Made by a program: the position numbers and the translations under genes. 64,000 nt of DNA, taken from the NCBI RefSeq assembly GCF_900091445.1, contig NZ_LT607733.1, forward strand, positions 6,475,001-6,539,000, read 5' to 3'. Origin of the DNA: Micromonospora echinofusca. GTDB lineage: Bacteria; Actinomycetota; Actinomycetes; Mycobacteriales; Micromonosporaceae. This document shows, piece after piece, positions 53,274-62,324 of this stretch; position 1 is the stretch's first letter, and every line of letters starts with the position of its first letter. The notes under the pieces were generated by a model, which did not search any database, was not told the origin of the DNA, and saw only the letters and a list, made by a program, of their open reading frames with translations.

Positions 53274-55829
53274 TCAGGCGGGCAGGTGGCGGTCGGTTCG
53301 GCCGCGCCCGCCCTGCCGGCGGCCGGGGGCGAACCGGATGACGGCTCCCGCATCGTGCAGTGGGGGCGCGAGCGTGCCGGGGCTGCCCCCGGAGCCGCGC
53401 CGGAACGCCGCGAGGAGGGTGCCGGCGGGCATCGGCCGGGCGAAGAGGTGTCCCTGGCCGGCCGTGCAGCCCAGCTCCCAGAGGGCCCGGCGCTGCGGCT
53501 CGCTCTCCACGCCCTCGGCCACCACCTCGAGCCCGAGGCTGCGTCCGAGGTCGAGGGTGGAGCGGATGACGGCGGCGGCCTCGGCGGAGCTTTCCATGGC
53601 GGTCACGAAGCTGCGGTCGATCTTCAGCTCGTGCACGGGGATGCGGGAGAGCAGCGACAGGGAGGAGTAGCCGGTGCCGAAGTCGTCGAGCGCCAGGCGG
53701 ACGCCCTCGTCGCGCAGCCGGCTGAGCACCCGGTCGACCACGTCGAGCTGGCTGAGGGTGAGCGTCTCGGTCAGCTCGAGGACCAGCCGGTCGGGGGGCA
53801 GGTCGTGGGCCCGTAGGCGGGCCAGCACGGAGCCGGGGAAGCGGGCGTCGAGGAGGCTGCGCGGCGACACGTTGACCGCCACCGGCACGTCGAAGCCGGC
53901 GTCGCGCCAGCTGCCCGCCGCGATGAGGGCCTGGTCGAGGATCGCCTCGGCGAAGGCGGGGAGCAGGCCCGAGCGTTCCACGGCCTCCAGGAAGCGCAGC
54001 GGGTCGATCATGCCGTGGGTGGGGTGGTGCCAGCGGGCGAGGGCCTCCGCGCCGGTGACCCGGCCGGTGCCCAGGTCGACGATGGGCTGGAAGTTGACGG
54101 TGAACTCGTGGTCGGCGACGGCGCGCGGCAGTTCGCCGCCGAGGGTGAGCCGGCCGAGGTCGGCGGTGTCGCGGGTCGGGGCGTACGTCGAGGTGCGCTG
54201 ACCGGCCCGCTTGGCCTGGTACATCGCGACGTCGGCGCGGCGCAGCAGCTCCGGCATGCCGCCGGTGGCGGGTGCGGCGGCGATCCCGCCGCTGGCCTCG
54301 ACGCTGATCCGCATGCCGTCGAGGTCGAACGGTTCGTGCAGCGCGGCGAGCAGGGTCTCCGCGCGGTGTGCGGCCACCGCCGGGGCCGGCAGACCCCGCA
54401 GGAGTACGGCGAACTCGTCGCCGCCGAGGCGGGCCACCAGGTCGCCGTCCTGGGCGGCGCCGCTCAGCCGCTCGGCGACCTGCACCAGCACCTGGTCGCC
54501 GGCGGCGTGCCCGAGGGTGTCGTTGACCTCCTTGAAGTGGTTGAGGTCGATCAGCACCAGGGCGGTCACGCCGTCGGCGTGGCGGGTGCCGAGGTGTTCG
54601 CTGCCCTGGTCGAGCAGGTGCCGGCGGTTGGCGAGCCCGGTCAGTGCGTCGTGGGTGGCGGCGTACGCGTGTTCGTCGGCGACGCGGGCCAGCTCGGCGT
54701 ACGCCTGCGCGTTGCGGACGGCGGTGCAGAGCGCCGAGGCGAAGGTGCGCAGCGTGTACTGCTCCCGCTCGGAGAGGGCCACGGGACCACGGAACCGCAG
54801 TCGCAGGATGCCCACGTCGACCGTCCGGTCGTGCCCTTCCAGCGGGGCGGGGACCACGGTGCCGTCCGCCGGGGTCGGCTCGCCGGCGGGCCCGTCGTAC
54901 GTGATGGCGACCGCGCCGCCGCGCACGGTCCGGCCGCCGTCGCGCAGCTCGATCTCCACCTCGTCGGCGGAGAACAGCTCGGCGGCCTGGGTGACGGCGG
55001 TGGTGAGGACCTTGTCCAGGTCGACCACGTTCAGCGCGTCGGTGGTGCGGGCGAGGCGCTGCCACGCCTGCTGCTCGGTGCGGGCCTTGACCCGGTTGGA
55101 GTAGAGCAGGTGGAGGCTGAGCACCAGGGGCGGCACCGCGAGCAGGAGCCGGGGGTCCGCGTGGAGGATGAACAGCGTGGTGACGATGAGGACGAAGCGC
55201 GCCAGCGCGCTGGTCAGGCGCAGCCCGAGGTCCTCGCGGAAGAGCTGCCGGAGCCGGGTGCCGGTGGCGAGTGCGATGACCGGGAGGGTCAGCAGCTCGT
55301 CGAGGATCACCGCGACGGCGTAGGCGAGGCCGATCGGGCCGAGGACCTGCCAGAGGTCGGTGATCGGCGGTGACCCGCCGGCGGCGTGCAGGGCTGTCCC
55401 GCCGCCCACCGCCAGGAGCATGGTCTTGGCCACTCCGAACGCGGCCTTCAGCGGCGGGAGCTTGGCGAAGTACTGGGCCATCGCCGCTCCGATCCCGGTG
55501 GTCAGGATGACCAGGGGGGTCGGAGCGACCGCCAGGCTCAGGATGATGGCGGTCTCGCTCCAGGAGATCGCGTGCACCGTCGCGCGGATCCGGATCCGCC
55601 ACTTGATCGTCATGCCCAGGAAGGCCAGGCAGATCAGGGCGAGGGAGAGGGGCAGGTGATTACGGGACCAGTCCAGCCGGGTCAGCTCGCGCAGGCACAG
55701 GGCGGCCGCGATGGCGGCCACAACGCAGACGAGGCCGACGTGCAGCGTGAGCCGCCGCTCGGCCTCTGTCTTGCCCACGTCCGGTCGTGTCACCGCGTCC
55801 CGACTGCTCTCGCCTGCGAAGCACGCCAA
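53274..55829 (-). CDS. Membrane GAF-GGDEF-EAL protein (cyclic di-GMP turnover)
   Basis: The 851-aa protein has an N-terminal region of seven or eight hydrophobic segments (about 28-240). A GAF-like domain follows (about 260-390), then a GGDEF domain with the intact RLGGDEFAVLL near 465. The EAL domain follows, with the intact GAEALARWHH near 600 and the metal-ligand motifs LALDDFGTGYSSLS and HELKIDRSFV. Both enzymatic motifs look competent, so it could make and degrade c-di-GMP, with the membrane and GAF parts as sensors. The start could be ATG 55829 or the GTG at 55793. It is isolated from other genes upstream. Confidence 0.92.
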   Translation of the reverse strand: MACFAGESSRDAVTRPDVGKTEAERRLTLHVGLVCVVAAIAAALCLRELTRLDWSRNHLPLSLALICLAFLGMTIKWRIRIRATVHAISWSETAIILSLAVAPTPLVILTTGIGAAMAQYFAKLPPLKAAFGVAKTMLLAVGGGTALHAAGGSPPITDLWQVLGPIGLAYAVAVILDELLTLPVIALATGTRLRQLFREDLGLRLTSALARFVLIVTTLFILHADPRLLLAVPPLVLSLHLLYSNRVKARTEQQAWQRLARTTDALNVVDLDKVLTTAVTQAAELFSADEVEIELRDGGRTVRGGAVAITYDGPAGEPTPADGTVVPAPLEGHDRTVDVGILRLRFRGPVALSEREQYTLRTFASALCTAVRNAQAYAELARVADEHAYAATHDALTGLANRRHLLDQGSEHLGTRHADGVTALVLIDLNHFKEVNDTLGHAAGDQVLVQVAERLSGAAQDGDLVARLGGDEFAVLLRGLPAPAVAAHRAETLLAALHEPFDLDGMRISVEASGGIAAAPATGGMPELLRRADVAMYQAKRAGQRTSTYAPTRDTADLGRLTLGGELPRAVADHEFTVNFQPIVDLGTGRVTGAEALARWHHPTHGMIDPLRFLEAVERSGLLPAFAEAILDQALIAAGSWRDAGFDVPVAVNVSPRSLLDARFPGSVLARLRAHDLPPDRLVLELTETLTLSQLDVVDRVLSRLRDEGVRLALDDFGTGYSSLSLLSRIPVHELKIDRSFVTAMESSAEAAAVIRSTLDLGRSLGLEVVAEGVESEPQRRALWELGCTAGQGHLFARPMPAGTLLAAFRRGSGGSPGTLAPPLHDAGAVIRFAPGRRQGGRGRTDRHLPA

Positions 55830-56569
55830 GATTACCCGCGGTCACGCGCCAGCCACAATGCTCAGTTCCACTCGTGTGCCGACATCGCTATCCCTCCCCG
55901 GTCTCGCGTTGGCCCTTGCGCCGCTGTGTTCCGCGACGCCGACAGCCTAAGTGCGGTTCGGCCAATTATGGAGGGATATATGTAACTATGGGCAATGGAT
56001 GAGAAGCGCGCCCGCTGGCGTGACTTTCTGCTTCTGGGCGGGAACTCAGTGCTGTGTTTCTATCGACTTCCGGTTAACGCTAGATAATGGACCGGTGGAG
56101 GCCTTCACGGCATCGGACACGACGGTGCAGTTTGCAGCGGGAGGCGGCTGCGGCACCGGCCCGTGGGCCGGCCCCCGGGCGCGTCGGGTGGCCGAGGCAC
56201 CGCTTCCGCGCCGGTACGCCCCGTCCGCCGGGCAGATCCGTCGGCGTGGCCACCCGCCCACGGGCCCGGGCGTCGTCACGGAATGACAGGGAGCAAGATG
56301 CACTCCGTACGTTGCCCGTCGCCGCCGGATCGCCCGGCAGTGGGTAATTCCCCGCCGGCGATGATCGCTTCTCGGGTCGGTGAAGGGCCAATGACGTCAC
56401 GCGGTTACCGGACGACATCCCGGTCCAGCGTCGCGCTGGGGAGGACGACTATCGGACCGGCCCGTGGAAGCGGGGTGGAAACGGTCGTGGCGCAACGAGC
56501 CGGAAACGCGTTCCCTCTCCCGGTCAATTCGCGACAGGACGGTGTCACCCGCCGGATAGGCTCGCGACC
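55830..56569. other. Long intergenic region upstream of moaC
   Basis: About 740 bp between divergent genes. The stretch 55955-56090 is clearly AT-richer than the surroundings and holds a tiny 30-codon frame (55995-56087) with no support. The rest is GC-rich with antisense-like frames. It should contain the promoter of the GGDEF-EAL gene (minus) and leads to a TAGGCT -10-like box before moaC. Confidence 0.45.
56557..56562 (+). promoter_or_regulatory. -10-like hexamer of a leaderless moaC promoter
   Basis: TAGGCT ends 7 nt before the moaC GTG, so transcription would start at or next to the start codon. The same hexamer precedes moeA and pcnA at similar spacing. Confidence 0.55.
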
Positions 56570-57061
56570 GTGACCGATCCCGCGCAGCTCACCCATGTCG
56601 ATCCGGCGGGCGCGGCCCGCATGGTCGACGTCTCCCCGAAGGCGGTCACCGGCCGCCTGGCCGTCGCCGCCGGCCGGCTCCGCACCACCAGAGAGGTCGT
56701 CGAGCTACTGCGCCGCGACGGGCTGCCGAAGGGCGACGCGCTGGCGGTCGGCCGCCTCGCCGGCATCATGGGCGCGAAGCGCACCCCCGAGCTGATCCCG
56801 CTCTGCCACCCCATCGCCCTGCACGGCGTCACGGTCGACCTGACCCTCACCGACGACACCGTCGAGATCACCGCCACCGCGCGGACGGCCGACCGCACGG
56901 GCGTGGAGATGGAGGCGCTGACGGCGGTGGCCGTCGCCGGGCTGGCGCTGATCGACATGGTCAAGGCGGTCGACCCGGCGGCCAGCGTCGACGCGGTCCG
57001 GGTGCTGCGCAAGGAGGGCGGCAAGACCGGCCTGTGGGTGCGCCCGCAGGAGCGGTCGTGA
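56570..57061 (+). CDS. moaC: Cyclic pyranopterin monophosphate synthase MoaC
   Basis: MoaC completes formation of cyclic pyranopterin monophosphate from the MoaA product in molybdenum cofactor synthesis. The 163-aa protein has the active-site regions LTHVDPAGAARMVDVSPKAV, KRTPELIPLCHPIAL and RTGVEMEALTAVAVAGLALID with MVKAVDP (catalytic Lys/Asp region). It starts with GTG at 56570, and its stop overlaps the mog gene start by GTGA. Confidence 0.95.
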   Translation: MTDPAQLTHVDPAGAARMVDVSPKAVTGRLAVAAGRLRTTREVVELLRRDGLPKGDALAVGRLAGIMGAKRTPELIPLCHPIALHGVTVDLTLTDDTVEITATARTADRTGVEMEALTAVAVAGLALIDMVKAVDPAASVDAVRVLRKEGGKTGLWVRPQERS

Positions 57062-57528
57062 TCCGCGCGCGGGTGGTCGTGGCGTCGAACCGGGCCGCCG
57101 CCGGTGTGTACGCGGACACCAGCGGCCCCCTGCTCGTGGCCGGTCTGCGCGACCTCGGCTGCGAGGTGGACGGGCCGGTGGTGGTGCCCGACGGCGAGCC
57201 CGTGGGCGAGGCGCTGCGGGCCGCCCTGGCCGACGGGATCGACGTCGTGCTGACCAGCGGCGGCACGGGGATCAACCCCTCCGACCGCACGCCCGAGGTG
57301 ACCCGGGCGCTGCTCGACCACGAGGTCCCCGGCATCGCCGAGGCGATCCGGGCGCACAGCCGCCACAAGGTCCCCGCCGCCGCGCTCTCCCGGGGGCTCG
57401 CCGGCGTCGTCGGCCGGATGCTGGTGGTCAACCTGCCCGGCTCGACCGGCGGGGCCAGGGACGGTCTCGCCGTACTCGGGCCGATCCTCAGCCACGCCGT
57501 CGACCAGCTCCGCGGCGGCGACCACTGA
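57058..57528 (+). CDS. mogA: MogA/MoaB family molybdopterin adenylyltransferase
   Basis: The 156-aa protein has the MoCF-biosynthesis fold: VVVASNRAAAGVYADTSGPL, DVVLTSGGTGINPSDRTPEV and the C-terminal MLVVNLPGSTGGARDG. The GGTG motif binds the molybdopterin substrate. Start GTG overlaps the moaC stop. It could be MogA or MoaB; the sequence does not separate them. Confidence 0.9.
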   Translation: MIRARVVVASNRAAAGVYADTSGPLLVAGLRDLGCEVDGPVVVPDGEPVGEALRAALADGIDVVLTSGGTGINPSDRTPEVTRALLDHEVPGIAEAIRAHSRHKVPAAALSRGLAGVVGRMLVVNLPGSTGGARDGLAVLGPILSHAVDQLRGGDH

Positions 57529-57598
57529 CGACCGGCCCGGCCCACGGCCAACCGGTGGGCGCGGTGCCGCTGACGGCGCGAGCGGGGCGCCCCACCGT

Positions 57599-57604
57599 TA
57601 GGCT
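57599..57604 (+). promoter_or_regulatory. -10-like hexamer of a leaderless moeA promoter
   Basis: TAGGCT ends 6 nt before the moeA GTG start; no ribosome-binding site intervenes. Confidence 0.5.
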
Positions 57605-57610
57605 CGGCCG

Positions 57611-58870
57611 GTGAGCACGGAAACCGTACCGGCCGCCGAGCCGGTCAGCGCGCCCCCGCCCGCCGGCTGGGAGGAGGCCCGGTCCCGGGTGTACGCCGTC
57701 GGCCTGGCCGCCGCGCTGCCCGCCGTCAGCCGGCCGCTCGCCGAGACCGACGGGCACACCCTCGCCGAGCCGCTGGCCACCCGTACGGACCTGCCCGCCT
57801 TTCCCACCTCCAGCGTCGACGGCTGGGCGGTGCGGGGTGCCGGTCCGTGGCGGCCGGTCGGGCGGGTGCTGGCGGGCGGCACCCCCGCCCCGCTGGCCGA
57901 CGACGGGACGACCGTCGAGATCGCCACGGGCGCGATGGTGCCGGAGGGCGCCACGGCCGTGCTGCGGGTGGAGGAGTCCCGCCGTACGCCGGAGGGGCTC
58001 GTCGACGGCACGCCCCGGCCGGCGCCGGAGTGGCGGGAGCCGGGCGAGGAGGCGTACGCCGGGGAGGAACTCGTGCCCGCCGGCACGCCGGTGGACCCGG
58101 CGGTGATCGGCCTGGCTGCCTCCTGCGGGCACGACCGGCTGTTGGTACGGCGCCAACCCCGCGCCGCGCTGCTGGTCTTCGGCGACGAACTGCTGACCGC
58201 CGGCCCGCCCGGCGCCGGGCGGGTGCGCGACGCGCTCGGGCCGGCGGTGCCGGCGTGGCTGCGCCGCTACGGCTGCCTCGTCCGCCCCTCGGACGTGGTG
58301 GGCCCGGTTGCGGACACGCTCCCCGCGCACGTGGCGGCGCTGCGCGCCGCGCTGGGCACCGCCGACCTGGTGTGCACGACCGGCGGCACGATGCACGGGC
58401 CGGTCGACCACCTGCATCCGGCGCTGGAGGCGCTCGGCGCCGACTACGTGGTCAACACGGTGGCGGTGCGGCCCGGTTTCCCGATGCTGCTGGCGCGGCT
58501 GGCCGACGCCGACGGCCGGGTCCGGTTCGTCGCCGGGCTGCCCGGCAACCCGCAGTCGGCCATCGTCGCCCTGGTCTCGCTGGTCGCTCCGCTGCTGGCC
58601 GGCCTGGCGGGCCGCCCGATGCCGGTGCTGCCGCACGTCACGCTCGCCGAGCCGGTGCGCGGCCGGGGCGCGTACACGCACCTGGCGCTGGTGCGGGTGG
58701 ACCGGACCGCCGGCACCGCCCAGCCGGTCCGGCACGTCGGCTCGGCGATGCTGCGCGGGCTGGCCGGCGCCGACGGGTTCGCCGTCATCCGCCCCGGCAC
58801 CTCCGGCGAGCCGGGCGACCGGGTGCCGGTCGTACCGCTGCCGCTGCTGCCCGGGGAGCGTGCGTGGTGA
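57611..58870 (+). CDS. moeA: Molybdopterin molybdenumtransferase MoeA
   Basis: MoeA inserts molybdenum into adenylylated molybdopterin. The 419-aa protein has an N-terminal domain with the Asp-rich LPAFPTSSVDGWAVRG and GAMVPEGATAVLRVEE (ATG-type active site near 110). A central MoCF domain includes LVCTTGGTMHGPVDHL, and FVAGLPGNPQSAIVAL precedes the C-terminal beta domain with VLPHVTLAEPVRGRGAYTHL. It starts with GTG after an 82-bp gap. Its stop overlaps the next start, indicating co-translation with moaE. Confidence 0.93.
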   Translation: MSTETVPAAEPVSAPPPAGWEEARSRVYAVGLAAALPAVSRPLAETDGHTLAEPLATRTDLPAFPTSSVDGWAVRGAGPWRPVGRVLAGGTPAPLADDGTTVEIATGAMVPEGATAVLRVEESRRTPEGLVDGTPRPAPEWREPGEEAYAGEELVPAGTPVDPAVIGLAASCGHDRLLVRRQPRAALLVFGDELLTAGPPGAGRVRDALGPAVPAWLRRYGCLVRPSDVVGPVADTLPAHVAALRAALGTADLVCTTGGTMHGPVDHLHPALEALGADYVVNTVAVRPGFPMLLARLADADGRVRFVAGLPGNPQSAIVALVSLVAPLLAGLAGRPMPVLPHVTLAEPVRGRGAYTHLALVRVDRTAGTAQPVRHVGSAMLRGLAGADGFAVIRPGTSGEPGDRVPVVPLPLLPGERAW

Positions 58871-59331
58871 CCGCGCCGACGGCCGACGCGTCGGGCCGGC
58901 CCGTGGCCCGACAGCCCGCGACGTTCGGTGAGGTCACCGAGCGGCCGCTCGACCTCGCCGCGCACGAGGCGGCGGTCGCGGACCGCCGGGCCGGCGCGGT
59001 GGTCTCGTTCCAGGGGGTGGTCCGCGACCACGACCACGGCCGTGCGGTGACCAGCCTGGAGTACGAGGGCCACCCGAGCGCCGAGCGGATCCTGCGCGAG
59101 GTGGCGGCCGAGGTGGCCGCCGACCCGGACGTGTACGCGGTCGCGGTGTCGCACCGGGTCGGCCCGCTCGCCATCGGCGACGTGGCCCTGGTGGCGGCCG
59201 TCAGCACCGCCCACCGGGCCGCCGCGTTCGCGGCCTGCGCCCGGCTGGTCGACGAGGTCAAGGCGCGGCTGCCGATCTGGAAGCGGCAGGTCTTCGCCGA
59301 CGGCACCGAGGAGTGGGTGAACTGCCCCTGA
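58867..59331 (+). CDS. moaE: Molybdopterin synthase catalytic subunit MoaE
   Basis: MoaE carries the active site of molybdopterin synthase, converting cyclic pyranopterin monophosphate using sulfur from MoaD. The 154-aa protein has GAVVSFQGVVRDHDHGRAVT, LEYEGHPSAERILREVAAEV, VAVSHRVGPLAIGDVALVAA and the Lys-rich LPIWKRQVFADGTEEWVN. GTG 58867 overlaps the moeA stop by GTGA (a GTG one codon earlier is an alternative). MoaD, MoaA and ModABC are not in the window. Confidence 0.94.
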   Translation: MTAPTADASGRPVARQPATFGEVTERPLDLAAHEAAVADRRAGAVVSFQGVVRDHDHGRAVTSLEYEGHPSAERILREVAAEVAADPDVYAVAVSHRVGPLAIGDVALVAAVSTAHRAAAFAACARLVDEVKARLPIWKRQVFADGTEEWVNCP

Positions 59332-59350
59332 GTGGGGCGGCTCCATCCCG

Positions 59351-60793
59351 TCAGCGGCGGACGCCCGGCACGGCCTGGCGGCCGAACCGGTCGCCGTAGA
59401 AGGCCGGCTCGGCGCCGGGGCGCCACGGCAGCGCGGCGACCAGCAGGATCAGGGCCAGCGCCAGCGAGTTCTCCATCAGGGCGCCGAAGAGGCCGTCCTG
59501 GTAGTGCGACACCTCGGGGAGCTGGTGCTCGTACGGCCAGATCGGGGAGATCAGGAAGAGCAGGTAGAGCCCGATCGCGGCGGCGCCGTGCCGTAGCCCG
59601 GTCAGCGTCGGGTACCAGATCGGTGGGCGCAGCCCGGTCACCCCCGGCGGGCCGCCGTAACCGCTCTGACCGGACCGCTGGGCCAGCCCACGACTGGCGT
59701 CGCGGCGGCGTACGGCGGCGTCGGCGAGCACGATGATCGCCGGGATCACCCAGACCAGGTGGTGCGTCCAGGAGATCGGGCTGATCACGTTGGCGGTGAG
59801 GCCGACCAGGGTGAACGCGGTCAGCTCGTCGCCGTCGGCGCGGGCGTTGACGGCCCGGGAGAGGCCGACCGCCAGCATCAGCACCGAGAACGCCAGCCAG
59901 AGCAGGCCGGGCGTCTCGATCGAGTCGTACAGGCGGGCCAGCAGCCCCGCCAGCGACTGGTTGGGCGTCATGTCGGCGGCCCCGACCCGCTCGGTCTGCC
60001 AGAGCACGCCGCCGAAGTAGGCGCGCGACTCCGTGCCGACGACCGCGAAGGAGCCGAGGGTCACGGCGATCACCGTGCCGATGGCGGTGGTGGCGGCGCG
60101 CCACTGCCGCGTGATCATCAGGTAGGCGATGAACAGCGCCGGGGTCAGCTTGACCGCCGTGGCCAGGCCGATGCCCACGCCGGCCCAGGCGCCGCTGTAG
60201 ACGAAGCGCAGCAGCGGTCCGTCGCTCGGGGCGATGTGGGTGCCCCGGCGCGACCGCCAGCGCAGGCCGATCAGGTCGGCCATGATCAGGGCGAAGAGGA
60301 GCAGGTTCACCTGGCCGTAGCCGAGGGTCTCCCGGGCCGGCTCGATGGCGACCGCCAGCGGCGTCGCGAGGCCCACGGTGAACCAGAGGGGCCAGCCCAG
60401 CCGGTCGACGATCGGGCGGAGCAGCCCGGCCAGCACGACGGCCAGGGCCGCGACGCTGGCGAGCGCGTTGACGATGCCGGCCAGCTCGACCGGCAGGTGC
60501 GCCATCGGGAGCATCACCAGGCCGCCGAACGGCGGGTAGGTGAAGCCCAGGGTGGTGCCGGGTGCGATGAACTCGTAGAGCTCGTGACCGCTCGCCCACC
60601 ACACCACCGCGCCGTGGTAGATCTTCATGTCGAAGAAGTTGTACGGCCGCCCGAAAGCACCGATGGCGAGCCATGCGGCATAGGCGACGGCGGCCACGAT
60701 GCCGGTCCGTACGACTGTCCTACGATCGATCCCACGCGTTACGCGGCGGACTGGGGCGAGGCGGTCCACCCGTCTTCCGACGGTCGCCGGCAT
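59351..60793 (-). CDS. GT87 family membrane mannosyltransferase-like protein
   Basis: The 480-aa multi-pass protein has an N-terminal helix near 28-45, then the conserved loop NFFDMKIYHGAVVWWASG and FTYPPFGGLVMLPMAHLPV. Ten or so further helices follow, and ISPISWTHHLVWVIP near 360. This matches actinobacterial polyprenol-phosphate-mannose-dependent alpha-mannosyltransferases that build phosphatidylinositol mannosides or lipoglycans. The ATG at 60791-60793 has GGGGGTGG upstream. A TAGGCT -10-like box (minus strand, 60846-60851) lies about 53 bp before it. Convergent with the Moco operon. Confidence 0.85.
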   Translation of the reverse strand: MPATVGRRVDRLAPVRRVTRGIDRRTVVRTGIVAAVAYAAWLAIGAFGRPYNFFDMKIYHGAVVWWASGHELYEFIAPGTTLGFTYPPFGGLVMLPMAHLPVELAGIVNALASVAALAVVLAGLLRPIVDRLGWPLWFTVGLATPLAVAIEPARETLGYGQVNLLLFALIMADLIGLRWRSRRGTHIAPSDGPLLRFVYSGAWAGVGIGLATAVKLTPALFIAYLMITRQWRAATTAIGTVIAVTLGSFAVVGTESRAYFGGVLWQTERVGAADMTPNQSLAGLLARLYDSIETPGLLWLAFSVLMLAVGLSRAVNARADGDELTAFTLVGLTANVISPISWTHHLVWVIPAIIVLADAAVRRRDASRGLAQRSGQSGYGGPPGVTGLRPPIWYPTLTGLRHGAAAIGLYLLFLISPIWPYEHQLPEVSHYQDGLFGALMENSLALALILLVAALPWRPGAEPAFYGDRFGRQAVPGVRR

Positions 60794-61007
60794 GGCGTGG
60801 CCACCCCCGTACCAAGGTCGTCCTACCCGTCCAGGTCCTGCACGGAGCCTAGAACGGCGCCTCACGTTAATGCCTCCCGCGTTATGCGACCGTGTCCGAT
60901 CCCACACATGTTTTTGACATTTCCACCGCGTTAACGCCTGTCGGGTGGTTCAGGTGATTCGCGGCGTTGACACGTGAGGGGTCGGCCGGGGGAGGTATCG
61001 ACGCAGG
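60794..61007. other. Intergenic region upstream of the mannosyltransferase gene
   Basis: The TAGGCT box at 60846-60851 (minus strand) and AT-richer sequence around 60900-60935 likely provide the promoter of the membrane glycosyltransferase gene. No CDS is supported. Confidence 0.45.
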
Positions 61008-61553
61008 TCAGCCGGGCAGTCGTCGGGCCGTCGCTGCCGATCGTACGGCGATCCGGGCCTCCCTGCGGGCGGTACGGACGGCTCGCTGCACGGAACGTCG
61101 GGAGTGGCCGATCCGGTGACCCGTCCGCCAGCGCAGCCCCGGCTTGCCGCCGGTGTCCGCCGAGGCGAGCAGCAGTCCGCCGAGGAGGCCGAGGTTCTTC
61201 AGGAAGTGGATCTGGTTGTTGTGCCGCGTCGTCGGGTCGTCGTTGTTCCAGAAGGGATGCCCGGCGAGGGTCACCGGGACCAGCGTGCCGGCGAGGACGA
61301 GCGCCGCAGGCCGGGCGAACCGGCCGGTGGCGAGCATCAGCCCGGCGCCCACCTGCACCGCCGCGTTGGCGCGGATCAGCGTCTCAGTGTCGGTGGGGAT
61401 GCGGGGATCGGCCTTCTCCAGCAGCGGGGTCACCCGGTCCGTCACGGGCTTCGCGGCCGGGACCAGCCGTCCGGGGTTGCGGAGGTTGGTGAACCCGCTG
61501 ACCACGAAGATGCCGCTCAGCATGGCGCGGGCGAGGGAACGCACGGGTTTCAT
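61008..61553 (-). CDS. DoxX family membrane protein
   Basis: The 181-aa protein has the DoxX sequence SLARAMLSGIFVVSGFTNLR and NPGRLVPAAKPVTD, then three hydrophobic helices (AVQVGAGLMLATGR, ALVLAGTLVPVTLAG, FLKNLGLLGGLLLASADT) and a basic Arg-rich C-terminus. The family is linked to membrane redox or thiol stress in actinobacteria, but the function is not settled. A TATGAC hexamer (minus strand, 61560-61565) ends 6 nt before the ATG, consistent with leaderless mRNA. Confidence 0.88.
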   Translation of the reverse strand: MKPVRSLARAMLSGIFVVSGFTNLRNPGRLVPAAKPVTDRVTPLLEKADPRIPTDTETLIRANAAVQVGAGLMLATGRFARPAALVLAGTLVPVTLAGHPFWNNDDPTTRHNNQIHFLKNLGLLGGLLLASADTGGKPGLRWRTGHRIGHSRRSVQRAVRTARREARIAVRSAATARRLPG

Positions 61554-61687
61554 GGGTCAGTCATACCCCGTCGCCGGCCCCGCTACCCCCGCAACCGCCG
61601 ATCCGGATCGGCGGACGTGCACGTCGCGCCACGCCGATTCGAGCGACCGTCGCTGATGGACCGCCTGTGAGGGGTAACGTGCCCGGC

Positions 61688-62233
61688 GTGACGACGCTCC
61701 GGTTGCGACCTGAGGACCCGGCCGACACCGGCGCGGTCCGCCGGGTGCTCGCCGCCGCGTTCGCCCGCCCCGACGTGACCACGCCGCCGGAGGTCGGGCT
61801 GGTCGACGAGCTGCGCGGCAGCGACGCTTGGGTGCCGGAGCTGGCGATGGTCGCCGAGTACGGCGGCGAGGTCGTCGGCTACGCCCTGCTCACCCGGGTG
61901 CGGGTGAAGTCCGACGACCACGTCGCGCCGGCGCTGGCGCTCGGCCCGGTGGCGGTCGCGCCGCACCGGCGACGGATCGGGCTCGGCACGGCGGTGGTGC
62001 AGGCCGCCATCGAGGCGGCCACCGAGCTGGGCGAGCGGCTGGTGGTGGTGCTCGGCGACCCGGCCTACTACCACCGGTTCGGCTTCGGTCGGGCCGACCG
62101 GATGGGCCTGACCAGCCCCTGGTCGGGTCTCGGCGACCCCTGGCAGGCGCTGGTGCTGCCGCCGGCCACGAGCGGCGAGGGCCCGCCGCCGCGCGGCGAG
62201 GTGCTCTTCCCGCCCCCCTGGTCCAAGGTCTGA
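61688..62233 (+). CDS. GNAT family N-acetyltransferase
   Basis: The 181-aa protein includes the acetyl-CoA binding motif ALGPVAVAPHRRRIGLGTAVVQ near 80-101 and VVVLGDPAYYHRFGFGRADR. The substrate is unknown. Two earlier in-frame GTG codons exist (61667, 61679). I chose 61688 because TAACGT (61675-61680) ends 7 nt before it, the spacing of a leaderless transcript. The gene stands between the DoxX and AAA ATPase genes. Confidence 0.86.
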   Translation: MTTLRLRPEDPADTGAVRRVLAAAFARPDVTTPPEVGLVDELRGSDAWVPELAMVAEYGGEVVGYALLTRVRVKSDDHVAPALALGPVAVAPHRRRIGLGTAVVQAAIEAATELGERLVVVLGDPAYYHRFGFGRADRMGLTSPWSGLGDPWQALVLPPATSGEGPPPRGEVLFPPPWSKV

Positions 62234-62324
62234 CGCCCCGCTGGCCCGACGCTCGACGCCCGCGCCGCGCCGGGCCCGCGCCGCCCTGATCGGCGTGGCG
62301 CCCGTCCCGGTCCGTGGTGGCTGG

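Noticed and set aside
55995-56087. 30-codon frame in the AT-richer stretch upstream of the GGDEF-EAL gene
   Set aside because: The only Shine-Dalgarno-like GGAGGG is about 20 bases away and the peptide has no recognised features.
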